Shown here piece after piece: positions 1-4,657 of a DNA stretch of 5,051 bases. The DNA lies in contig CALBND010000122.1 of assembly GCA_937896305.1 (NCBI GenBank), forward strand, positions 1-5,051. The letters are read 5' to 3'. The notes below the pieces were generated by a model that was not told where the DNA came from, searched no databases, and saw nothing but the letters and a program-made list of their open reading frames with translations. The translations under genes were made by a program, and so were the position numbers. The DNA is from an uncultured Actinomycetes bacterium (GTDB taxonomy: Bacteria > Actinomycetota > Actinomycetes > S36-B12 > UBA5976). Numbering within the stretch: the stretch's first letter is position 1; the number at the start of each line of letters is the position of its first letter.

Positions 1-2
1 AC

Positions 3-431
3 AAATCTGGAAAAATCACTGATTTCACTTTTAAATCAAAAGATGGTAAATCAGCAAAATTATCAAATAGTATTTTTAATGCAACGATCGATTACATTAA
101 TCGTGGGTATGACATTAAATCTGGGTATTTGTGGAAAAAACCAAATGGAAATGTACTAATCCAGCTGAAAGTTACAAACTTAGAATCTGGTTTGAAGTCA
201 TGGTCCTACACCACTGGTAGATACGTTGCGGCTGATGGCAGTTTCCATAATGTCTCAACAGTTCCAGTCGGCTGCATCACTGGACTTGGAGTCACATATT
301 TAGAAGCAGCTACTGAGACTGTTCCAGTTTTAGGAGTGAACACAAATTCAACTCTGGTAGCACCGTTTTATAGTGGCTGTAATGGTGAAACCAAAACCGA
401 ATTGTATTTACAATTTACTTTGGAAAAGTAG
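3..431 (+). CDS. C-terminal part of an unidentified, probably exported beta-rich protein (5' end outside window)
   Basis: The reading frame is open from the left edge (first whole codon at 3) to a TAG stop at 429-431, giving 142 visible residues. The true start lies upstream. I do not recognise the family. The visible part is rich in Ser, Thr, Asn, Gly and alternating hydrophobic residues, as in an extracytoplasmic beta-sandwich. There is a Lys-rich N-terminal stretch, a segment WKKPNGNVLIQLKVTN at visible residues 44-59, and just two cysteines, Cys91 (VGCITG) and Cys126 (SGCNGE), which could form a disulfide. No membrane segment is visible, so any signal peptide or lipobox would be in the missing part. 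The WKKP...VLIQLKVTN pattern loosely recalls DUF4352-like domains of Gram-positive lipoproteins, but this is only a resemblance. The gene ends just before a strong terminator and appears to be the last of its transcript. That it is a real gene is fairly certain; export is inferred from composition. Confidence 0.72.
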   Translation, partial: KSGKITDFTFKSKDGKSAKLSNSIFNATIDYINRGYDIKSGYLWKKPNGNVLIQLKVTNLESGLKSWSYTTGRYVAADGSFHNVSTVPVGCITGLGVTYLEAATETVPVLGVNTNSTLVAPFYSGCNGETKTELYLQFTLEK

Positions 432-448
432 TTAGGTTTTAGCTCTTT

Positions 449-493
449 TACCCACCTTTGTCACGGCGTGTCAAAGGTGGGTATATTTAATTT
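449..493 (+). terminator. Hairpin terminator after the left-edge gene
   Basis: A perfect 12-bp inverted repeat, TACCCACCTTTG (449-460) and CAAAGGTGGGTA (472-483), encloses an 11-base centre that can itself pair as CAC/GTG across a T-T mismatch. It begins 17 bases after the stop codon of the left-edge gene. The tail is TATATTTAATTT, T-rich but interrupted by A, so this is not a classic U-run terminator. Stem-dominated terminators with poor U-tracts are common in Actinobacteria. The minus-strand tail is A-rich, so termination in the other direction, for transcripts reading through from fabF, is unlikely by the intrinsic mechanism. Confidence 0.85.
458..487 (+). promoter_or_regulatory. Possible housekeeping sigma promoter for the DUF3145 gene, embedded in the terminator
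   Basis: TTGTCA (458-463, one mismatch to TTGACA) and TATATT (482-487, one mismatch to TATAAT) are 18 bases apart, close to the preferred spacing. Transcription would start near 494. The -35 box covers the last stem bases and first loop bases of the terminator hairpin, and the -10 box covers its end and tail. The DUF3145 gene needs its own promoter if the hairpin terminates upstream transcription, and this is the best candidate in the gap. In AT-rich DNA such pairs also arise by chance, so confidence is moderate. Confidence 0.45.
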
Positions 494-500
494 AAGACAT

Positions 501-555
501 AGCCTCCAATAAAGGCTTTGAGATCGCTGGGGAAGGCGCAGCTCAAAGTAGGAGG
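501..555 (+). promoter_or_regulatory. Structured leader of the DUF3145 gene with competing pairings, one covering the ribosome binding site
   Basis: Three pairings can be read directly. AGCCT (501-505) pairs with AGGCT (513-517) around a 7-base loop. CTTTGAG (516-522) pairs with CTCAAAG (542-548), enclosing an inner CGC/GCG stem (525-527 with 536-538) and loop TGGGGAAG. CCTCC (503-507) is complementary to the Shine-Dalgarno core GGAGG (551-555). The first two share bases 516-517, and the first and third share 503-505, so they compete. The middle stem would bring CCTCC close to GGAGG, allowing an open and a masked state. The segment at about 523-543 is clearly more GC-rich than its surroundings, as expected for RNA under structural constraint. 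It contains no ATG, so a leader peptide with that start is excluded. I do not recognise it as any known riboswitch class. A regulatory role is inferred. Confidence 0.42.
550..555 (+). promoter_or_regulatory. Ribosome binding site that fixes the DUF3145 start
   Basis: AGGAGG is a perfect Shine-Dalgarno sequence, 7 bases before the ATG at 563. It decides the start. A longer in-frame reading from a TTG at 518 would run through the leader stem, would place this site inside the coding region, and has no ribosome binding site of its own. Confidence 0.88.
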
Positions 556-562
556 AAATTTA

Positions 563-1084
563 ATGCATCTTGTCGTCTCCATGGAACCACGTGAGGTTCG
601 TGGTTCATTAATGATTTATTCATGTCCTAAAAGTATTTGTAGCCACGTTAATTGGGCACTTACCGAAATCCTCAACACTTCAATTGAACTTGATTGGCAA
701 TCTCAACATATTTCACCAAATAATTTTACAGCTGAACTTAATTGGATTGGTCCAATTGGAACTTCTGCCAGAATCGTTTCAGGGTTGAGTAAATGGTCTA
801 AATTAAAATTAGAATGTATTCAAGAACCAACCTCTAATCAACTTGGAGAAAGATTTGCTTTAACTCCCGAATTAGGAATATTTAGAGCCGAAATGAATTC
901 ACTTGGAGAAACAGTGGTGACAGAATCTAGATTAAGATCTGCTTTAGAAAGAGCAAGACTAGAAAATGAATCCTTCGAAGTCGAATTGGCATTTTTATTA
1001 GGTTCGCCTTGGGATGAAGATCTAGAACCCTACAGACGAAACCAAACTGGTACTTCGATTCGCTGGATTACAAAAACAGGTTAA
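563..1084 (+). CDS. DUF3145 family protein
   Basis: A 173-residue protein of unknown function, matching the usual length (about 165-175) of the actinobacterial DUF3145 family. Features I recognise from that family occur in order: RGSLMIYSCPKSICSHVNWAL at about residues 13-33, LDWQ at 43-46, GTSARIVSGLSKW at 66-78, GERF at 96-99, TPELGIFRAE at 101-110 and PWDEDLEPYRR at 149-159. There is no signal peptide or membrane segment, so it is probably cytosolic. The ATG at 563 has a perfect ribosome binding site; a later ATG at 581 is possible but poorly supported. In Streptomyces and relatives, as I recall, a gene of this family sits beside the fabD-fabH-acpP-fabF cluster. Here it stays adjacent but faces fabF, their stop codons overlapping. 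The repeated linkage suggests a role tied to lipid synthesis, but that is guilt by association. The biochemical function is unknown. Confidence 0.93.
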   Translation: MHLVVSMEPREVRGSLMIYSCPKSICSHVNWALTEILNTSIELDWQSQHISPNNFTAELNWIGPIGTSARIVSGLSKWSKLKLECIQEPTSNQLGERFALTPELGIFRAEMNSLGETVVTESRLRSALERARLENESFEVELAFLLGSPWDEDLEPYRRNQTGTSIRWITKTG

Positions 1085-2313
1085 TTTTTAGAAAAAGCAA
1101 TACAAACGTTGTGGCCACCAAAGCCAAATGAATTATTTAAAGCAATTTTGCCGTTTCCATCAATCTTGAACGGTTCATTTTTAGCAACTTTCACTTGAAT
1201 TTCTGGATCCTGATTATTTAAATTAATTGTTGGTGGAATCAATCCTTCTTTAAGGCCCATAATTGTGAAAACAGATTCAACTGCACCAGCTCCACCTAGC
1301 AAGTGTCCTGTCATCGATTTTGTAGCAGTGACAATTACGTTTTCTAATGCATTGCCTAAGGCAGATTTCATTGCTTTAAATTCTGCGATATCTCCAACAG
1401 GGGTTGAAGTTGCGTGTGCATTGATGTGAATAACATCGGAAGCTTTTGCATTTGAATCTATTAATGCAGATTTAATTGCTCTTGAGGCTCCTGCACCTTC
1501 TGGTTCTGGTGCTGCAATGTGATAGCCATCTGATGACATACCTGAACCAACTACTACGCCATAAATTTTTGCACCACGTTTTAATGCATGCTCTTCTTCT
1601 TCCAAAATTAAGGCACCAGCACCTTCACCCATTACAAATCCATCTCTATCAAGGTCATAGGGTCTGGAAGCTTTTTCTGGTTCATCATTTCTGGTAGATA
1701 ATGCTCTCATCGAAGCAAAGGCTGCTATTGCTAAACGGTTCACACATGCTTCTGTTCCACCAGCTACAACTATGTCTGCTCTGTTGTTACGAATCATTTC
1801 CAAGCCACCAGCAATTGCTTCAGCACTTGTGGCGCAAGCTGAAACCGGAGAGTGCACACCTGCTTGGGCACCGACTTCTAAACCAACCATGGCTGCAGCA
1901 CTGTTAGGCATGATCATCGGTACTGTCATTGGATTAACACGATCAGGTCCGCGAGTATTTAAGATGTCATATTGTTCTAAAACTGTGGAAAGCCCACCAA
2001 TTCCTGTTCCAAAAAAAACACCTAAACGTTTTTTATCAATGTCAGGTGATCCAGCATCTGACCAGGCTTCTTTAACTGCAATAACGCCTAGTTGGGTACT
2101 TCGATCCATTCGTCGGGCACTAACGCGATCCAAAACAGATAGGGGATCAATTGTGATTAGTCCAGCTATTTGAGCAGCCAGGCCATCAGCCCAGCTTTCA
2201 GTCAATTTAACTATGCCAGATTTTCCAGCTAGAGCATTTGTCCAAGTTTCTGAAACGTTTTTACCAATTGGGGTTAATGCACCTAGGCCGGTAACTACAA
2301 CACGACGAGTCAT
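1081..2313 (-). CDS. fabF: 3-oxoacyl-ACP synthase II (FabF/KasA-type)
   Basis: A condensing enzyme of type II fatty acid synthesis. It takes an acyl chain from ACP onto its active-site cysteine and joins it to malonyl-ACP with loss of CO2, giving 3-oxoacyl-ACP two carbons longer. It is cytosolic and usually a homodimer. The 410 residues match the family length. The N-terminus reads RRVVVTGLGALTPIG. The catalytic triad is present: Cys160 in VSACATSAEA, His300 in INAHATSTPVGD and His337 in TKSMTGHLLGGAGAVE, with the conserved Lys332 in the same motif. The C-terminal GFGGHN loop is at 397-402. The start is the ATG at 2311-2313, with a GGGG ribosome binding element (complement of 2319-2322) five bases upstream. 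It is the last gene of the operon, 33 AT-rich bases after acpP. Its TAA stop overlaps the stop of the opposing DUF3145 gene, and no terminator lies between them. KasA and KasB of mycobacteria are relatives, but nothing here points to mycolic acid synthesis. Confidence 0.97.
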   Translation of the reverse strand: MTRRVVVTGLGALTPIGKNVSETWTNALAGKSGIVKLTESWADGLAAQIAGLITIDPLSVLDRVSARRMDRSTQLGVIAVKEAWSDAGSPDIDKKRLGVFFGTGIGGLSTVLEQYDILNTRGPDRVNPMTVPMIMPNSAAAMVGLEVGAQAGVHSPVSACATSAEAIAGGLEMIRNNRADIVVAGGTEACVNRLAIAAFASMRALSTRNDEPEKASRPYDLDRDGFVMGEGAGALILEEEEHALKRGAKIYGVVVGSGMSSDGYHIAAPEPEGAGASRAIKSALIDSNAKASDVIHINAHATSTPVGDIAEFKAMKSALGNALENVIVTATKSMTGHLLGGAGAVESVFTIMGLKEGLIPPTINLNNQDPEIQVKVAKNEPFKIDGNGKIALNNSFGFGGHNVCIAFSKN

Positions 2314-2346
2314 ATCAACCCCAATAAAATATTTAAATTAATTTAA

Positions 2347-2586
2347 TTAAGCAGATTTTTTGATGAATGCAACAGCATCACCAACAGTTCTTAAATTCTT
2401 GACTTCTTCGTCAGGAATCTTAACTCCAAATTTATCTTCAGCTGCCATAACAACTTCAACCATGCTAAGTGAGTCAACTTCTAGATCGTCTAAAAATGAT
2501 TTGTCAGCAGATACTTTTGACTGGTCAACTCCTGCAACTTCATTCAAAATTACAGCTAATTCACTTACGATCTGTTCGTCTGTCAT
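2347..2586 (-). CDS. acpP: Acyl carrier protein
   Basis: A small acidic four-helix protein that carries growing acyl chains as thioesters on a 4'-phosphopantetheine arm. Its 79 residues are typical. The attachment serine is Ser39 in the motif EVDSLSMVEVV; the Asp-Ser-Leu core is what holo-ACP synthase recognises. The acidic recognition helix (residues about 38-52) and the following KIPDEEVKNLRTVGD segment are standard, and the sequence resembles actinobacterial ACPs of fatty acid synthesis more than polyketide ones. The start is ATG with a good ribosome binding site, GAAGGA (complement of 2593-2598), six bases upstream. It lies between fabH (49-base gap containing a hairpin at 2611-2632) and fabF (33-base gap), wider spacings than the 6 bases between fabD and fabH. 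ACP is normally needed in large excess over the enzymes, so separate control of its translation or mRNA stability would make sense. Confidence 0.97.
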   Translation of the reverse strand: MTDEQIVSELAVILNEVAGVDQSKVSADKSFLDDLEVDSLSMVEVVMAAEDKFGVKIPDEEVKNLRTVGDAVAFIKKSA

Positions 2587-2610
2587 TTATATTCCTTCTT
2601 AGTTAACCAA

Positions 2611-2632
2611 GTTAGTCAGTATTTCTGCTAAC
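2611..2632 (-). promoter_or_regulatory. Bulged hairpin in the fabH-acpP spacer
   Basis: On the plus strand GTTAG (2611-2615), a single T (2616) and CAG (2617-2619) face CTG (2625-2627) and CTAAC (2628-2632) around the loop TATTT. In the mRNA (minus strand) this is an 8-bp stem with one bulged A. It sits 3 bases after the fabH stop codon and 24 bases before the acpP start, just ahead of the acpP ribosome binding site. No U-run follows it, so it is not a plain terminator. It may be an mRNA processing or stability element that lets acpP be expressed above fabD and fabH. The structure is seen; the role is inferred. Confidence 0.5.
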
Positions 2633-2635
2633 TTT

Positions 2636-3640
2636 CTATGGAACCACGATGACTTGGCCACTGTAGGCCAATCCAGCACCAAATCCCAATAATAAAGCTA
2701 GGTCACCTGACTTTACTTCACCGTTGCGCCGCAAGGTGTCGAGAGCCAAGGGAATGGTGGCTGCTGTGGTGTTTCCCATGTTTATTCCATCCCGAGCAAT
2801 GGCTACGTGAGGTGGAAATTTAAGAGATTTAGCTATGTGATCGGTGATGCGCTGATTTGCTTGATGGGGCACAAAAGCACCCAAATCATCGACTCCGATT
2901 CCAGCTTTTTCAAGAGTCCTTTGAGCAATTCCCACCATTTCAGTTATGGCCCAGCGGAAAACTTTTTGACCCTCCATTTTGAGGGCAGGAAATTCAGCAT
3001 CTTTTTCATTCACGTAAGAAGACCAGTCTTTGGTCATACAAATCCAATCATTTAAAGTGCCATCTGCACCCCAAACAGGATTACTTATTTCTGTTTTATC
3101 TGATGAGGTAACAACGAATGCTCCAGCACCATCAGCGAAAAGAAATGCAGTACCACGATCTTTTTCACTAACAAAGTCAGTCATTCTTTCGGAACCTACA
3201 ATAATTGCATTTTTTGCATCACCAGATAAAATTGCTGAACTCACAACTGCTAGACCGTAACTAAAACCAGAACAGGCAGCACCAATGTCGTAGGCGCCAG
3301 CATTTGTAGCACCAATTCTGGTAGCTATTTCCATCGCTAAGTTTGGTAGTTGGGCAGGATTAGTTGCAGTTGCTAACACAACTAAATCAATATCTACTGG
3401 ATTAATCCCAGATTCTTTGATTGCTTCTAAACAAGCCGCAACTGCCATATCTGCTACAGATTCATTTTCGTTGGCATATCTTCTTTGAATAATTCCAGAA
3501 CGTTCTCTAATCCATTGATCTGAAGAATCTATTAAATGAGCAATGTCATCATTTAAAACTATTTTTTCAGGACGATAAACTCCCACACCTGCCACTTTGG
3601 TTCCTACAGGTTTTGGGTTAGATTTGATTTGCTTTTTCAT
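2636..3640 (-). CDS. fabH: 3-oxoacyl-ACP synthase III (FabH)
   Basis: The initiating condensing enzyme. It joins a starter acyl-CoA to malonyl-ACP, giving the first 3-oxoacyl-ACP. The 334 residues fit actinobacterial FabH. The catalytic triad is intact: Cys123 in GAACSGFSYG, His259 in VPHQANQRI and Asn290 in MGNTTAATIP. SSDQWIRERSGI at 39-50 is another family hallmark. About 15 residues (MKKQIKSNPKPVGTK) precede the conserved VAGVGVYRP, longer than in E. coli FabH but like the extension of Streptomyces FabH, which supports the ATG at 3638-3640. That start has no clear Shine-Dalgarno sequence and lies 6 bases after the fabD stop, so translation is probably coupled to fabD. An internal GTG at codon 16 preceded by AGGA is a weaker alternative. 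Starter choice (acetyl versus branched-chain acyl-CoA) cannot be read from the sequence by eye; many actinobacterial FabH enzymes use branched starters. The gene ends with TAG. Confidence 0.96.
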   Translation of the reverse strand: MKKQIKSNPKPVGTKVAGVGVYRPEKIVLNDDIAHLIDSSDQWIRERSGIIQRRYANENESVADMAVAACLEAIKESGINPVDIDLVVLATATNPAQLPNLAMEIATRIGATNAGAYDIGAACSGFSYGLAVVSSAILSGDAKNAIIVGSERMTDFVSEKDRGTAFLFADGAGAFVVTSSDKTEISNPVWGADGTLNDWICMTKDWSSYVNEKDAEFPALKMEGQKVFRWAITEMVGIAQRTLEKAGIGVDDLGAFVPHQANQRITDHIAKSLKFPPHVAIARDGINMGNTTAATIPLALDTLRRNGEVKSGDLALLLGFGAGLAYSGQVIVVP

Positions 3641-3646
3641 TTGTTT

Positions 3647-4570
3647 TTATTCTATATGTTTGTTAATAAATTCACGGGCTGCAGCAATATCTTCGCTTGT
3701 TTTAATGGCAAATGTCTCGATAGTGGGGATTTCTCGTTTAGCTATTCCAGTCAATGTGCCTCCAGGGGCTAGCTCCAGCATTCCAGTTACTCCCATTTTT
3801 AACATCTTTGCTTGGCACAAATCCCATCGAACTGGAGAAACAATTTGTGAAACTAGTCTTGAAACTATTTCATTTTTATCAGTTAAAATTTCACCATCTG
3901 TATTTGAAATTATTTTAGAGACCGGTTCAAATAACTCAATATCAACAATAGAACTCTCAAAACTTTTCATCGCACTTTCCATGTAATTTGTGTGAAACGC
4001 TCCTGAAACTTCAAGTGGCCTTATTCGAGTCCCCTCGGGTGGAGATTCTTTTAATTTGTTTAATTTTTCTAAGGTTCCTGCTGCAACAATTTGACCTTGA
4101 CTATTTACGTTTGCAGCTGTTATTCCAAGATCGTTTAAGTATTTAATCACTTGTAATTTATCTCCGCCAAGGACAGCAAACATTCCCGTGTCATTATTTT
4201 CTTGAGAAGCTTTTTCCATTAAAGATCCACGAAGACCAACAAGCTTTATTACATTTTCAATGCTCAGCACTCCAGATAAAGCAGTGGCTACGAATTCACC
4301 AACTGAATGACCAGTAAAAATTATTTTTTTTGCAACTTCTTCTGTTAGGTTCAAAGCTAAATAAGAAACTAAAGAAGCAGTAACGATTAGTGGTTGAGAT
4401 AAATTGGTTCGTCTAATCTGTTCAGCTGAATAATTTTCACTAATATCAATTAAATCGAAACTGATTATTTCAGAAAATTTACCGATCTTGTCTAAAGATT
4501 CCTTATCTCCCCAGGTGCTAAGCATTTTTGGAGACTGAGAGCCCTGTCCGGGGGACACTACCGCTAACAC
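3647..4570 (-). CDS. fabD: Malonyl-CoA:ACP transacylase (FabD)
   Basis: Transfers malonyl from CoA to the phosphopantetheine of acyl carrier protein, supplying the extender unit for FabH and FabF. It is cytosolic. The 307 residues match the family (about 305-315). The oxyanion motif PGQGSQ is at 7-12, the nucleophile Ser89 lies in GHSVGE (87-92), the carboxylate-binding Arg114 in GLRG, and the catalytic His193 in SGAFHT. The C-terminal LELAPGGTLTGIAKR segment (265-279) is also characteristic. The start is GTG at 4568-4570, chosen because it places the PGQGSQ motif at the usual distance from the N-terminus and follows a GGAGG site. It is the first gene of the operon. In several Actinobacteria a PucR-type regulator gene (FasR) lies directly upstream; here a divergent membrane protein gene takes that place. 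The run of eight A residues in the coding strand (complement of 4324-4331) is a possible slippage site. Confidence 0.96.
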   Translation of the reverse strand: MLAVVSPGQGSQSPKMLSTWGDKESLDKIGKFSEIISFDLIDISENYSAEQIRRTNLSQPLIVTASLVSYLALNLTEEVAKKIIFTGHSVGEFVATALSGVLSIENVIKLVGLRGSLMEKASQENNDTGMFAVLGGDKLQVIKYLNDLGITAANVNSQGQIVAAGTLEKLNKLKESPPEGTRIRPLEVSGAFHTNYMESAMKSFESSIVDIELFEPVSKIISNTDGEILTDKNEIVSRLVSQIVSPVRWDLCQAKMLKMGVTGMLELAPGGTLTGIAKREIPTIETFAIKTSEDIAAAREFINKHIE

Positions 4571-4574
4571 GAAG

Positions 4575-4579
4575 CCTCC
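4575..4579 (-). promoter_or_regulatory. Ribosome binding site for the GTG start of fabD
   Basis: The complement reads GGAGG, followed by CTTC and then the GTG start. The 4-base spacer is shorter than the usual 5-9, which together with GTG may lower initiation. No better start is available: any later one would cut into or crowd the PGQGSQ motif, and upstream there is no competing in-frame ATG with a ribosome binding site. Confidence 0.7.
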
Positions 4580-4604
4580 AAATCTAATCTATTTATAATT
4601 TCGC

Positions 4605-4620
4605 TATAGAATCAACTATA
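4605..4620. repeat. Short inverted repeat, possible operator
   Basis: TATAG (4605-4609) and CTATA (4616-4620) form an inverted repeat with a 6-base spacer, centred in the divergent region and next to the candidate -10 boxes. The half-site spacing of about one helical turn suits a dimeric regulator. It is AT-rich and short, so chance is a serious alternative. A second, wider inverted pair, GAAGCCT (4571-4577) and AGGCTTC (4628-4634), spans the same region but is not centred on the same point. Confidence 0.3.
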
Positions 4621-4657
4621 TTACTCAAGGCTTCATTCAATAAACAGGTTGGAATCC

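Larger units (their letters stand above)
4571..4657. promoter_or_regulatory. Divergent promoter region between fabD and the membrane protein gene
   Basis: These 87 AT-rich bases separate two genes transcribed away from each other, so both promoters should lie here or just inside the genes. On the plus strand there is a perfect TATAAT (4594-4599) and a TATATT (4617-4622). On the minus strand there is TATAAA (complement of 4592-4597), which would start fabD transcripts near 4585, leaving a leader of about 15 bases that just includes the ribosome binding site. I find no convincing -35 box at correct spacing for any of these, so individual boxes are uncertain. The plus-strand TATAAT and the minus-strand TATAAA overlap, implying that the two promoters may exclude each other. 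Confidence 0.5.

Noticed and set aside
129..431. A TTG at 129 as the start of the left-edge gene.
   Set aside because: The frame continues open upstream to the window edge with protein-like composition, and there is no Shine-Dalgarno sequence before 129; the gene is simply cut by the window.
518..562. A longer DUF3145 protein starting at TTG 518.
   Set aside because: The extra residues do not fit the family length, the start has no ribosome binding site, and the stretch holds the leader stem and the perfect AGGAGG for the ATG at 563.
1476..2173. Plus-strand open frames at 1476-1697, 1701-1907 and 1772-2173.
   Set aside because: They lie entirely antisense to fabF, which is intact and well conserved. 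Their translations are low-complexity (Leu/His-rich or Ser/Pro-rich) and none has a convincing ribosome binding site.
2328..2350. AT-rich palindromic stretch (TTAAATTAATTTAATTAA) in the acpP-fabF spacer as an operator or terminator.
   Set aside because: It consists only of A and T, where such symmetry arises easily, and it lies inside the operon. I see no supporting element.
2587..2635. The fabH-acpP hairpin as an intrinsic terminator.
   Set aside because: No U-run follows on the transcribed strand, and the acpP ribosome binding site comes directly after; a full stop here would cut acpP and fabF off from any visible promoter.
3593..3595. An internal GTG start for fabH preceded by AGGA.
   Set aside because: The longer N-terminus resembles that of Streptomyces FabH and the ATG at 3640 fits coupling to fabD. 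Kept only as a minor alternative.
2360..3986. Plus-strand open frames at 2360-2602, 2807-3055, 3030-3260 and 3597-3986.
   Set aside because: They are antisense shadows of acpP, fabH and fabD, with no recognisable protein features.
501..4581. The 9-base match AGCCTCCAA between the DUF3145 leader (501-509) and the fabD upstream region (4573-4581) as a shared regulatory site.
   Set aside because: Many 9-base matches are expected by chance in 5 kb. At 4573-4581 the sequence is the complement of the fabD ribosome binding site, which explains the CCTCC core.
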